NCBI GenBank assembly: GCA_043808545.1
Contig: JAZDEU010000004.1
Coordinates: 1-12,040, forward strand
Length of the DNA stretch: 12,040 nucleotides
Source of the DNA: JAZDEU01 sp043808545
GTDB taxonomy: Bacteria > Patescibacteriota > Patescibacteriia > JAZDEU01
Direction of reading: 5' to 3'
Shown here: piece by piece, positions 1 to 6,057 of the stretch
How the letters are laid out: each line of letters opens with the position of its first letter
Numbering within the stretch: the first letter of the stretch is position 1
The notes under the pieces: model-generated
Seen by the model: the letters and a program-made list of their open reading frames with translations, nothing else
What the model was told of the DNA's origin: nothing
Database searches by the model: none
Position numbers and translations under genes: made by a program

Positions 1-213
1 ATGTTATCTGCTCTAAAACGAAGGGGCTTAACTCAAGAAGAGATAGCCAGATAACTTAAAAAGAGCCAGCCCTCAATATCCAGAGAGTTAAAACGTAATT
101 GTAAATCAAGTAAAAAATATCATGCTGGGGATGCAAAAAAAATAACGCAAGAACGAAGGAGAAAAGCTAACCAACAATTAATATGCTCACTTTCTTTAAT
201 TAGTGTCTGTTGA
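1..213 (+). pseudogene. IS30-type transposase N-terminal remnant
   Basis: Reading from position 1 gives MLSALKRRGLTQEEIAR, a TAA stop at 52-54, then LKKSQPSISRELKRN and a basic stretch ending near QERRRKANQQL, with a TGA at 211-213. The pattern LTQxEIARxL followed by SISRELKRN and a later AxxxxxERRRKAN is typical of the helix-turn-helix DNA-binding head of IS30-family transposases. The DDE catalytic domain is absent. The stop splits the helix-turn-helix and the reading frame runs into the hairpin element that starts near 187, so this is a dead fragment. The ATG at position 1 is probably an internal methionine, with the true start left of the window. The family call rests on motif recognition alone. 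Confidence 0.6.
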
Positions 214-320
214 AATAGTCAATTTGCAAAACATTTTTTCGCTTAACGAAGGCGACAGCTCGAGCTGTCGCCTTCAAATCGACAACTATTTCAACACTAA
301 CTAAGTACAAAAAAAAGTGA
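187..320. repeat. Nested palindromic (MITE-like) hairpin element
   Basis: Two imperfect inverted arms (about 187-226 and 275-320) share TCACTTT, TTAGTGT, TGAAATAGT and ATTTG, differing by small indels. Inside them lies a perfect 28-bp palindrome at 248-275, with half-site GAAGGCGACAGCTC, no loop and a central CTCGAG. The element begins where homology of the transposase remnant ends and stops 1 base from the tspO stop codon. It has no coding potential. No U-run directly follows the inner stem on either strand, so a classic intrinsic terminator is not supported, though the fold would form in tspO mRNA. A non-autonomous transposon or REP-like repeat is the likeliest reading. Confidence 0.6.
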
Positions 321-321
321 C

Positions 322-813
322 CTATAAATTAAGCCGCCAAAGGCTAAAATTAAGCGTTGCCGCATAAGATACCCAGAAAATATATGGCAATAAAATATAC
401 GCGGCTTTTTTATCTATTTTATAAAAATGAATAATGCACAATAAAATGCTTATCCATAAAATTATTATTTCAGCAAACGCGAGTAAAGGATTCTTAAGCC
501 CGAAAAATAAAAATGACCATGCCATATTTAAAATCAGCTGGATTTCAAAAATCATTAAAGCTACCGTTTTTTGTCTTATTTCTTTTCCAATTCTAATCTC
601 TTTTGTCCGGATCAAATACAGAGAAATTCCCATTAAAAAATATAGCAGCGTCCAAACAGGAGCAAATACCCAATTAGGCGGACTAAACAGCGGCTTATTA
701 AGCTCTTTATACCATCCTCCGATAGCAGGAGTTGTAAAAAAAGAACCGATAATTCCAGCGGCTTCGCAAATTAAAACTGCCATAATGAGTTTATAAATTT
801 TTGTATTTTTCAT
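322..813 (-). CDS. tspO: TspO/MBR family membrane protein
   Basis: A 163-residue protein of the tryptophan-rich sensory protein / translocator family. These are five-helix membrane proteins that bind tetrapyrroles and hydrophobic ligands and are linked to stress regulation in bacteria. Visible signatures are WY at residues 34-35, the KPLFSPPNWVFAPVWT block at 40-55, LNMAWSFLFFG near 95-105 and FWVSYAATLN near 146-155, with five hydrophobic segments. Length is normal for the family. The ATG at 811-813 lies 6 nt after the stop of the upstream gene. A GGGAGG lies inside that gene's last codons, about 15 nt before the start, so translation is probably coupled. The stop codon abuts the hairpin element at 187-320. 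No tetrapyrrole gene is nearby, so the ligand is unknown. Confidence 0.93.
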   Translation of the reverse strand: MKNTKIYKLIMAVLICEAAGIIGSFFTTPAIGGWYKELNKPLFSPPNWVFAPVWTLLYFLMGISLYLIRTKEIRIGKEIRQKTVALMIFEIQLILNMAWSFLFFGLKNPLLAFAEIIILWISILLCIIHFYKIDKKAAYILLPYIFWVSYAATLNFSLWRLNL

Positions 814-819
814 AATAAT

Positions 820-1308
820 TTATTTTATCCTCCCGTACGCAATGGGAATATTTTTTAAAACTAAATTTTTTTCTAAATCTATAATTTGATATTTCTCTTT
901 TGTCGCGCAAATTGCATATTTTGCTTTTAACATCTCTGCATTCTCTATAGCTCGCTCCATGGCATTTTGTTCAAACCCTTCTTCTCCCGCGCATTCAATA
1001 GCTAAAAAGGGTTCCCCTTTTACAGTATCGTCATAAACAATAATATCAGCTAATCTTTCTGTGGTTTCGTTAATTTCTACATCAAAACTTATTCTGTTAG
1101 CGGGATATTGATATTTTTCAATCAAATCAAAATAAAATCTAGCTCTTATCATCTCGCGTGGATTTAGCAAACTATGTTTTTCACCAGAAGAATATTTTAT
1201 AAATCCTTTATCTAATAAAAAATAACCTTTAATTTGCCCTTTTAAAATAAAATCCTGTTCGGAAGTTAAAATTTTTTCTTTTACCATCTGATAAATTATT
1301 TTGTTCAT
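820..1308 (-). CDS. Orphan type I restriction HsdR_N-like domain protein
   Basis: A 162-residue soluble protein resembling the N-terminal PD-(D/E)xK-like domain of type I restriction-modification subunits (HsdR_N_2 type). Motifs run in the right order: REMIRARFYFDLIEKY near 51-65, RLADIIVYD near 85-93 with D88, FLAIEC at 101-106 with E105, and an ExAxxLxAKYAICAT-like helix-strand near 122-136. The lysine expected two residues after the glutamate (ExK) is alanine here (ECA, residue 107), so cleavage activity is doubtful. In family members this domain usually continues into a methylase or helicase; here the protein stops right after the domain at IPIAYGRIK. It may be a remnant of a lost restriction-modification gene or a standalone DNA-binding module. 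It precedes tspO by 6 nt. Confidence 0.7.
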   Translation of the reverse strand: MNKIIYQMVKEKILTSEQDFILKGQIKGYFLLDKGFIKYSSGEKHSLLNPREMIRARFYFDLIEKYQYPANRISFDVEINETTERLADIIVYDDTVKGEPFLAIECAGEEGFEQNAMERAIENAEMLKAKYAICATKEKYQIIDLEKNLVLKNIPIAYGRIK

Positions 1309-1321
1309 ATCAATACTTCTG

Positions 1322-1415
1322 CGTATTTCTGCGTAAATATCCGCGTATATTCCGCGGGAACAATAGTCCCGCAGATTAATGCGGATAGCAACGCGGAATT
1401 TACGCAGAAAAGTAC
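1322..1415. repeat. Nested inverted-repeat element between genes
   Basis: Three nested arms are visible. The outer arm TTTCTGCGTAAATATCCGCG (1326-1345) pairs with CGCGGAATTTACGCAGAAA (1392-1410) with a 2-nt difference. A middle arm ATCCGC (1339-1344) pairs with GCGGAT (1381-1386). An inner GCGGGA (1354-1359) pairs with TCCCGC (1367-1372) around a 7-nt loop. It fills the gap between the toxin gene and the HsdR-like gene. GC content is well above the surroundings and there is no coding potential. It looks like a REP-like dispersed repeat; the inner stem shares AGTCCCGC and CCGCGGGA with 5925-5940. Confidence 0.6.
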
Positions 1416-1428
1416 GAGTTTACAGAAT

Positions 1429-1683
1429 TTATTTATAAATCCCTTGGCGATGTCCAATATGGATTACAACCACCAAAAGCAGATTTTTATAAATTTTATA
1501 AATAATTCTATATGACCAAACGCGCAAAGAATAAGAATCCTTATATTCTCCTCTTAATTTTTTACCTTTATAATGATTATCTTTAAGCCTTAATAAAATA
1601 ATTGATATTCTTAATCTGTCGCGATTAGGAATTTTTTTTAATTCTTTTTCCGCCCTTTTTTCTAACCTTACATTGTGTGCCAT
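1429..1683 (-). CDS. RelE/ParE-family toxin
   Basis: An 84-residue basic protein of the RelE/ParE toxin superfamily, which includes ribosome-dependent mRNA interferases and gyrase poisons. Signs are an N-terminal VRLEKRAEKELKKIP helix, the SLRVWSYRIIYKI strand pair at about 52-64 and the C-terminal VVVIHIGHRQGIYK block, where the family usually has vxxIghRxeiY. Candidate catalytic residues are R54, R59 and R79. The ATG at 1681-1683 lies inside the antitoxin gene, giving a 59-nt overlap, so the two must be co-translated. No Shine-Dalgarno is visible. RelE-like mRNA cleavage is more likely than gyrase inhibition from the C-terminal pattern, but this is not decided. Confidence 0.85.
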   Translation of the reverse strand: MAHNVRLEKRAEKELKKIPNRDRLRISIILLRLKDNHYKGKKLRGEYKDSYSLRVWSYRIIYKIYKNLLLVVVIHIGHRQGIYK

Positions 1684-1993
1684 ATAATTTTTTAGCTTTA
1701 TCAGCCAATATGAAACCTTCTTTAGCTAAAACATCTTCCAGTAAAGCGTATTTTTTGTATGCGCCTGTTTTTATGCCACGATCAGCCTTTTTCAAGTCTT
1801 TTTTTAAATTAGGAAAATATTTCTCTGCCTCAAAAGTTTCCTGCCAAGAATCAAACTCTTCATAAGACATAACAACAACCTTAGGCGCGCCTCGATCCGT
1901 GAGCATATAATATGCGCCTTCTTTTTGAACATTTTCGGCAATTTCAAAAATTCTTTTTCTCCCCTCTGTAATTGATATAATTTTTTTATCCAT
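1625..1993 (-). CDS. Phd/YefM-family antitoxin
   Basis: A 122-residue protein whose first ~60 residues match the Phd/YefM fold: ISITEGRKRIFEIAENVQ, then a strand with YYMLTDRGAPKVVVMSYEEFDSW. This part dimerises and binds the operator. The charged C-terminal part would wrap around the toxin. At 122 residues it is longer than typical Phd/YefM proteins (about 80-90). The last ~19 residues (from YGTQCKVRKKGG) are read out of frame with the toxin start, so the tail may have arisen by loss of an earlier stop. The pair has its own promoter and operator-like palindrome just upstream, consistent with autorepression. ATG at 1991-1993; no Shine-Dalgarno. Confidence 0.82.
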   Translation of the reverse strand: MDKKIISITEGRKRIFEIAENVQKEGAYYMLTDRGAPKVVVMSYEEFDSWQETFEAEKYFPNLKKDLKKADRGIKTGAYKKYALLEDVLAKEGFILADKAKKLYGTQCKVRKKGGKRIKKNS

Positions 1994-2020
1994 ATTTTAA
2001 TTTTTATTTTCGCATTTCTT

Positions 2021-2057
2021 TATATGTACATTATAACGCACATATAAATAATGTCAA
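2021..2057 (-). promoter_or_regulatory. Toxin-antitoxin promoter with operator palindrome
   Basis: On the minus strand TTGACA (2052-2057) and TATAAT (2030-2035) are separated by 16 bp, both perfect sigma-70-type consensus. An inverted repeat TATATGT (2021-2027) / ACATATA (2040-2046) overlaps the -10 box and contains TGTACA (2025-2030), the core motif reported for YefM operators. The -35 box overlaps the radC stop codon. Repression of the downstream antitoxin-toxin genes by the Phd/YefM-type antitoxin is the natural inference. Confidence 0.75.
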
Positions 2058-2740
2058 GAGTTCATGTTTCCATTCTCTTTACAACTATAAAAACTATTCT
2101 TTGACACGATGATATGATTAATAATTTCAATGCCTAAAATCCGCCCTGCTTCTATTAACCTCTTCGTAATTTTTAAATCATCTTCCGACGGTTCTACGCA
2201 TCCAGACGGATGGTTGTGCGCTATGATTATTTGCGCCGCTAAATTAAGAATAGCCGGCTCAAAAACTTCGCGCGGATGAACAATATTCGCAGTTAATGTG
2301 CCGACTGAAATTATTTCTTTTTTTATTTCTTGATTTCTCGCGTCTAAAAAAAATATAACGAAATGCTCTTTCTTATTATCCCGAATGTCTTTTAATTCCT
2401 GCCAAACATCTTTTGCCGTTAAATATATTTTAGCTTTCTTCCCTTTCAAAAGCCTCTTGCCTAATTCAAAACACGCTACTATTTCGCATGCTTTCGCGGG
2501 TCCTAAACCTGAAATATTTTTCAGTTCAGAAAAAGAAATTTCTGATAAGCGATTTGATGAAAAAATTTTCAAAATTCTATTTGACAAATCAATAACATTT
2601 TCTCCCTTTTTTCCTGATCGTAAAAGAATTGCCAAAAGCTCGCTATTTGAAAGTTTTTCAGGACCGTAATGGATAAGTTTTTCTCTTGGTCTGTCTATTT
2701 TTGGCAAATCTTTTATTTTTTGTTTTTTACTCCTTTCCAT
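2054..2740 (-). CDS. radC: RadC family JAB/MPN-domain protein
   Basis: A 228-residue protein of the RadC (UPF0758) family. The N-terminal part (about 12-105) carries REKLIHYGPEKLSNSELLAILLRSG and a helix-hairpin-helix ISGLGPAKACEIVACFELGKR. The C-terminal JAB/MPN domain has HPREVFEPA and the zinc-binding HNHPSG followed by SEDD, i.e. the HxHPSGx(n)D JAMM signature. Length is normal. Family members are presumed metal-dependent hydrolases, and the old link to DNA repair is doubtful. The gene starts 3 nt after the subtilase stop with no ribosome-binding site, so it is probably translated by coupling. Its TGA stop is embedded in the -35 box of the next promoter. Confidence 0.95.
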   Translation of the reverse strand: MERSKKQKIKDLPKIDRPREKLIHYGPEKLSNSELLAILLRSGKKGENVIDLSNRILKIFSSNRLSEISFSELKNISGLGPAKACEIVACFELGKRLLKGKKAKIYLTAKDVWQELKDIRDNKKEHFVIFFLDARNQEIKKEIISVGTLTANIVHPREVFEPAILNLAAQIIIAHNHPSGCVEPSEDDLKITKRLIEAGRILGIEIINHIIVSKNSFYSCKENGNMNS

Positions 2741-2743
2741 AAA

Positions 2744-4786
2744 TTATTTTATTAATATCCTGCTAACTTCAACTCCTCCTCTGAAAGATTGCTCAAAAGC
2801 ATAAAAACTATTCTTTTTATTACCTAAATAATCAAATATTTTTACTTCAGGAACACCGCCGTTGCCTTTTCCAGAAATAATTTTTGCAGCGCCATCATTA
2901 TTAGCATCCGCAGTAGCAATATTTACACCGCCATGAAAATTATCTTCGTAAGCAAAAAAATGAGAAACTAATTCTCCGTATTTATTAAAAATTTTTATAT
3001 GAGGGTCTCCTCCTGAGAGAGGGGCTGTTATAATTTCATCTTTACCGTCTCCATTTATATCTCCCGCGGACACATTTACACCGCCAAAAAAATTTTCAGG
3101 ATACGCTAAAAAATTATTTTTAGCATTTCCATCTTTATCAAATACTCTTATTTGCGATCTTCCACCTTTTCCAGCACCTGCTATTATTTCAGATATTCCA
3201 TTTCCATCAATATCCGCGGCAGTCACATTAACACCGCCATGAAAAGATTCTGAATACGCAAAAAATTGGCTTAAAATTCTACCTTTATTATTAAAAACTC
3301 GTATCTGCGGACCGCCGCCCTTCCCTGTTCCTGCTATAATTTCATCTACCCTGTTTCCATCTAAATCGCCGAGAGTTAAATTTACTCCGCCTTTAAAACT
3401 ATCTCCGTAAGCAAAAAATTCATATTCCAAATTCCCTGAAAAATCGTATATTCTAACTTTTGAATCTCCGTCTCTTTTTGCAACAACAACTTCTTGCACG
3501 CCATCTCCGTCAACATCTCCAGCCGCAATATTTACGCCACCAATGTAATCCCCGCTAAAAGCAAGAAAACTTTTCAGAAAAACCCCATCATTTCTAAATA
3601 TTCTTATTTGAGAAGAATTATTTTTTTCTCCTGCGGCTAATACATAAACATCAGCAGAGCTGATAATATTACTAGCGCCAACGGCTAAAGCTTTTGCCAT
3701 ATCTATTCTCCCCACTGAACCAAAATATTGTTCATTGATACTATCTTCGTTATTAATAATAACATCTGTTATATTTTTATTTGATAAAGATGGCTTTAAT
3801 GTCTTTATTAAAGCCGCAAGCCCTGAAACTAACGGGGTTGCAAGAGATGTTCCAGACCAAAGTCCGCTATAATAGGCTTCAAAACCTTTATATTTAGGAT
3901 TGAAAACCGAAGTGCTGTAAAAATCTACTGCTGGAGCGACAATGTCAACGCATGAACCATAATTTGAAAATTCTGCCTTTTTATCATCTTGATCACTGCC
4001 CGCAACTCCAATGATTATATTTTCGCCATTTTTTCCGCTATAACATATTGGATATTGCGGATACTTTGACATATTTTTTCCGCCATTTTTATCATTGCCA
4101 GCCGCAGCCACTAAAATAAGTCCATTATCATAAGCAAGTTGTATTATTTTTTCTAAATCAGGAGAATACTCATCTCCGACTAAACTTAAATTTATTATAT
4201 CCGCGCCATTAGCAACAGCGTAATTTATAGCTTTAATTACTCCGACGCTGTCTCCATATCCATTTCCGTTTAAAACTCTTAATGGCATTATTTTACTATT
4301 CCATGAAACTCCCGCAATGCCTGAATTATTATTCCCCAAAGCTGACGCAACGCCCGCGATAATCGTCCCGTGATTTATGGACAAATAACATTCTTCTTTT
4401 ACTTGTCCGTTATTATCTAAACACACTGGATCAAAAGCAGGATTAGGATCATTGTCATTACTTGCAAAATCCCACCCATGAACATCATCTATATAACCAT
4501 TGTTATCATTATCTATTCCATCTCCGCCGATTTCATCCATATTAACCCATATATTTCTTTGCAAATCAGGATGGTCAAGATATACTCCAGAATCTAAAAA
4601 AGCAATCACAACATCTTTGCTTCCCGTAGTTTTATCCCAAGCGGATTCAGCGCCTATTTTTTCCAAATACCATTGAAAAGCGTATCCTGGATCATTAGGA
4701 ACAATGGCCATGATTTCACGAGATGGCAAAAAACAAACTAAAAAAAGTATAAAAAAATAAATTAAATATTTTTTAAATCTGGTCAT
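2744..4786 (-). CDS. Secreted subtilisin-like protease with FG-GAP-like repeats
   Basis: A 680-residue S8 serine protease. A basic start and hydrophobic core (residues 1-20) with a possible cleavage site after IMA (27) indicate export. The triad is D65 (AFLDSGV), H139 (INHGTIIAGV) and S314 (SGTSLATP), with oxyanion N231 (AAAGND). An acidic insert GDGIDNDNNGYIDD (88-101) looks calcium-binding. From about 385 to the end the protein has roughly 50-residue repeats, with GGV at 416, 466, 517, 568, 619 and 670, a DxDGDGxxE loop after most of them, then EIIAGxGKGG and IRVF. These resemble integrin-like FG-GAP/VCBS propeller blades, suggesting binding to a surface or polymer. There is no propeptide of usual size and no sorting signal at the C-terminus. 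Substrate unknown. Confidence 0.93.
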   Translation of the reverse strand: MTRFKKYLIYFFILFLVCFLPSREIMAIVPNDPGYAFQWYLEKIGAESAWDKTTGSKDVVIAFLDSGVYLDHPDLQRNIWVNMDEIGGDGIDNDNNGYIDDVHGWDFASNDNDPNPAFDPVCLDNNGQVKEECYLSINHGTIIAGVASALGNNNSGIAGVSWNSKIMPLRVLNGNGYGDSVGVIKAINYAVANGADIINLSLVGDEYSPDLEKIIQLAYDNGLILVAAAGNDKNGGKNMSKYPQYPICYSGKNGENIIIGVAGSDQDDKKAEFSNYGSCVDIVAPAVDFYSTSVFNPKYKGFEAYYSGLWSGTSLATPLVSGLAALIKTLKPSLSNKNITDVIINNEDSINEQYFGSVGRIDMAKALAVGASNIISSADVYVLAAGEKNNSSQIRIFRNDGVFLKSFLAFSGDYIGGVNIAAGDVDGDGVQEVVVAKRDGDSKVRIYDFSGNLEYEFFAYGDSFKGGVNLTLGDLDGNRVDEIIAGTGKGGGPQIRVFNNKGRILSQFFAYSESFHGGVNVTAADIDGNGISEIIAGAGKGGRSQIRVFDKDGNAKNNFLAYPENFFGGVNVSAGDINGDGKDEIITAPLSGGDPHIKIFNKYGELVSHFFAYEDNFHGGVNIATADANNDGAAKIISGKGNGGVPEVKIFDYLGNKKNSFYAFEQSFRGGVEVSRILIK
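2747..3634 (-). repeat. Tandem ~51-codon FG-GAP-like repeats
   Basis: The 3' part of the protease gene encodes five to six tandem units of 50-51 residues with the core FxGGVNxxxGDxDGDGxxEIIAGxGKGGxxQIRVF. Spacing of GGV is 50, 51, 51, 51 and 51 residues. The last unit has a degraded calcium loop (DANNDGAAK), as expected for a terminal blade. Units are diverged at the DNA level, so the array is old and probably not prone to slippage. Confidence 0.75.
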
Positions 4787-4788
4787 TG

Positions 4789-4820
4789 TAATTTCTAATT
4801 TCTAATTTCCAATTTCTAAT
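4789..4820. repeat. Heptamer microsatellite upstream of protease
   Basis: Four consecutive 7-nt units TAATTTC, TAATTTC, TAATTTC, CAATTTC followed by TAAT lie directly before the protease start codon. On the minus strand they give GAAATTA/GGAAATT in the position of a ribosome-binding site. A related TAATTTC followed by TTTC occurs at about 4859-4869. The rest of the 93-nt gap is plain AT-rich sequence without a clear promoter. Confidence 0.65.
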
Positions 4821-4879
4821 AAAATATCAAATTAATAAAAATGAAAAAAATGAAATTTTAATTTCTTTCTAATTTTGTT

Positions 4880-5290
4880 TCACTGTTTTTTTGAACAAGT
4901 TATGTTCGGTTCTTTATTATAAAAAGGATTTATATATCCATATTCCAGCTTCTTGTCTTTATTTTTTTCATAAATTAAAAAAACCTCCTCTAAATCTTTA
5001 AACTCATCAAACCGAACGTCTATAATCGGGATATTCAAAGCATAAGAAATCGCGTTGGCAGTACTTATCCCAACGCGCAAGGAGGTAAAATTTCCATTAC
5101 CATTAACCGCGATAACGCCCTTTAAATTATCTATCTTTTTTTTAAAAGAAACAAAAAAATTATCCAGCGATGCAACCATATTTTCCGCTTGCCTGTTCTT
5201 AATTTCATATTCTTTCTTTAATATTTTCCCATTCTCTTTTATCGCTAAAATGATTTTTTTTTCTATGCAGGTATTTATAAATAAAATCAT
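4880..5290 (-). CDS. tsaB: TsaB-like protein, short form
   Basis: A 136-residue ASKHA-fold protein resembling TsaB, the partner that dimerises with TsaD to make the t6A modification of tRNA. It begins MILFINTC where the family has ILaIDTS, has AENMVASLDNFF near 35-46 and the diagnostic GNGNFTSLRVGISTA block (64-78, family GPGSFTGLRVG), then ALNIPIIDV. The usual protein is about 220-230 residues; here the C-terminal ASKHA half is largely missing, leaving mainly the N-terminal half that forms the dimer interface with TsaD. The end is a plain TGA with no recognisable missing part downstream, so the short form may be natural in this lineage. It starts 12 nt after the upstream gene's stop and no other t6A gene is in the window. 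Confidence 0.8.
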   Translation of the reverse strand: MILFINTCIEKKIILAIKENGKILKKEYEIKNRQAENMVASLDNFFVSFKKKIDNLKGVIAVNGNGNFTSLRVGISTANAISYALNIPIIDVRFDEFKDLEEVFLIYEKNKDKKLEYGYINPFYNKEPNITCSKKQ

Positions 5291-5302
5291 ACGAAAACTA
5301 GC

Positions 5303-5920
5303 TTATTTTATTTCTATTTTTTCTTTTTCTAATATATCAAATAAAAATCTATCCTTAATATTCAATCTGTATTTATATTCTTCTTCAGAAAGGACGGAAT
5401 AGTTCAAATCTTTATTTACATAAGTTCCAAATTTATGGATAAGTTCTTTTAACTTATTTTTATCAACCTCGCCAATAATCAATATATCTATTGAAGAATC
5501 TTTGACCCCGATAAAAATTCCCGTTAATATTAAACTTTTTATTTTTCCAAGTTCTTTAAGTTTTTTTATGAGGTTATTTTCTAATAACAATTTCGATTTA
5601 AGCATTAAAGTTTCTATCTCTTTGTATAAAACAAAATTATTATTAAGTTTATAATATTTTCTTTTAATGGGCAGATTACATTGCTCGTTAGTAAAAGAAT
5701 TGGACACGGGTTTATATTCCTTATCCTCCATTAGTATGCCGAACTTTACTAAATTATCTAATTCCCTTCTAATAGAATTTAACTGCATTCCCGTAAGTTT
5801 AACTAATTCCCGCACATAAAAACTCTTATTAATATTGCTAAAATAAAAGTTTAATAGCTCCATTCTTGTTTTTGAACCAAAGAATTGTTCTAACATACCA
5901 TCAATAAAACAATAAAGCAT
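5303..5920 (-). CDS. Winged-helix protein with degenerate nucleotidyltransferase-like domain
   Basis: A 205-residue probable regulator. Residues ~9-70 form a winged helix: MLEQFFGSKTRMELLNFYF, SFYVRELVKLTGMQLNSIRRELDNL as recognition region, then KFGILMED. Residues ~127-205 look like a minimal nucleotidyltransferase fold: SLILTGIFIG, SSIDILIIGEVDKNKLKELI, NYSVLSEEEYKYRLNIKDRF. Of the usual GS and DxD motifs only D145 remains; the first aspartate is S143 and GS is TG, so catalysis is unlikely. The true start may be M9, which begins the conserved MLEQFFGSKTR. M1 is preceded by a GC-rich hairpin. The gene is divergent from the 764-residue membrane protein gene and heads the leftward tsaB/protease/radC block. 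It may control either. Confidence 0.72.
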   Translation of the reverse strand: MLYCFIDGMLEQFFGSKTRMELLNFYFSNINKSFYVRELVKLTGMQLNSIRRELDNLVKFGILMEDKEYKPVSNSFTNEQCNLPIKRKYYKLNNNFVLYKEIETLMLKSKLLLENNLIKKLKELGKIKSLILTGIFIGVKDSSIDILIIGEVDKNKLKELIHKFGTYVNKDLNYSVLSEEEYKYRLNIKDRFLFDILEKEKIEIK

Positions 5921-5924
5921 ACGC

Positions 5925-5937
5925 CCCGCTCCGCGGG
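5925..5937. repeat. Small GC-rich hairpin before a start codon
   Basis: CCCGC-TCC-GCGGG forms a perfect 5-bp stem with a 3-nt loop, 5 nt before the upstream ATG (5918-5920) of the winged-helix gene. It stands out in AT-rich surroundings and shares CCGCGGGA with the inverted-repeat element at 1322-1415. It could mask the first start codon and favour the internal ATG at 5894-5896, or be a repeat remnant. Confidence 0.45.
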
Positions 5938-5957
5938 ACTAAACAATAAAACCACAT

Positions 5958-5966
5958 ATTATAACA
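5958..5966 (-). promoter_or_regulatory. Extended -10 promoter for winged-helix gene
   Basis: The minus strand reads TGTTATAAT, an extended -10 element (TGN-TATAAT), about 38 nt before the ATG at 5918-5920. No good -35 box is seen 17 bp upstream, as is common for extended -10 promoters. The call is by motif only. Confidence 0.5.
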
Positions 5967-5998
5967 ATACATCTAATAAAATCTTGTTTTTTTGTTTT

Positions 5999-6027
5999 TT
6001 GCTTTTTTGATATATTTATAGTATAAT
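5999..6027 (+). promoter_or_regulatory. Promoter for the 764-residue membrane protein gene
   Basis: TTGCTT (5999-6004) and a consensus TATAAT (6022-6027) are spaced by 17 bp, followed by a ~30-nt AT-rich leader before the ATG at 6058. No Shine-Dalgarno precedes the start. The 137-bp divergent intergenic region holds this promoter, its leftward counterpart and the small hairpin. Confidence 0.55.
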
Positions 6028-6057
6028 ATAAATATATAATTAAGTCAAAAAGCGTTT

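Noticed and set aside
248..275. 28-bp palindrome as a classic intrinsic terminator for tspO
   Set aside because: No T-run directly follows the stem on the tspO strand or on the other strand, and it sits within larger inverted arms typical of a mobile repeat.
1322..1415. CRISPR-like repeats
   Set aside because: The repeated words are part of nested inverted arms; there is no regular repeat-spacer spacing and no cas gene in the window.
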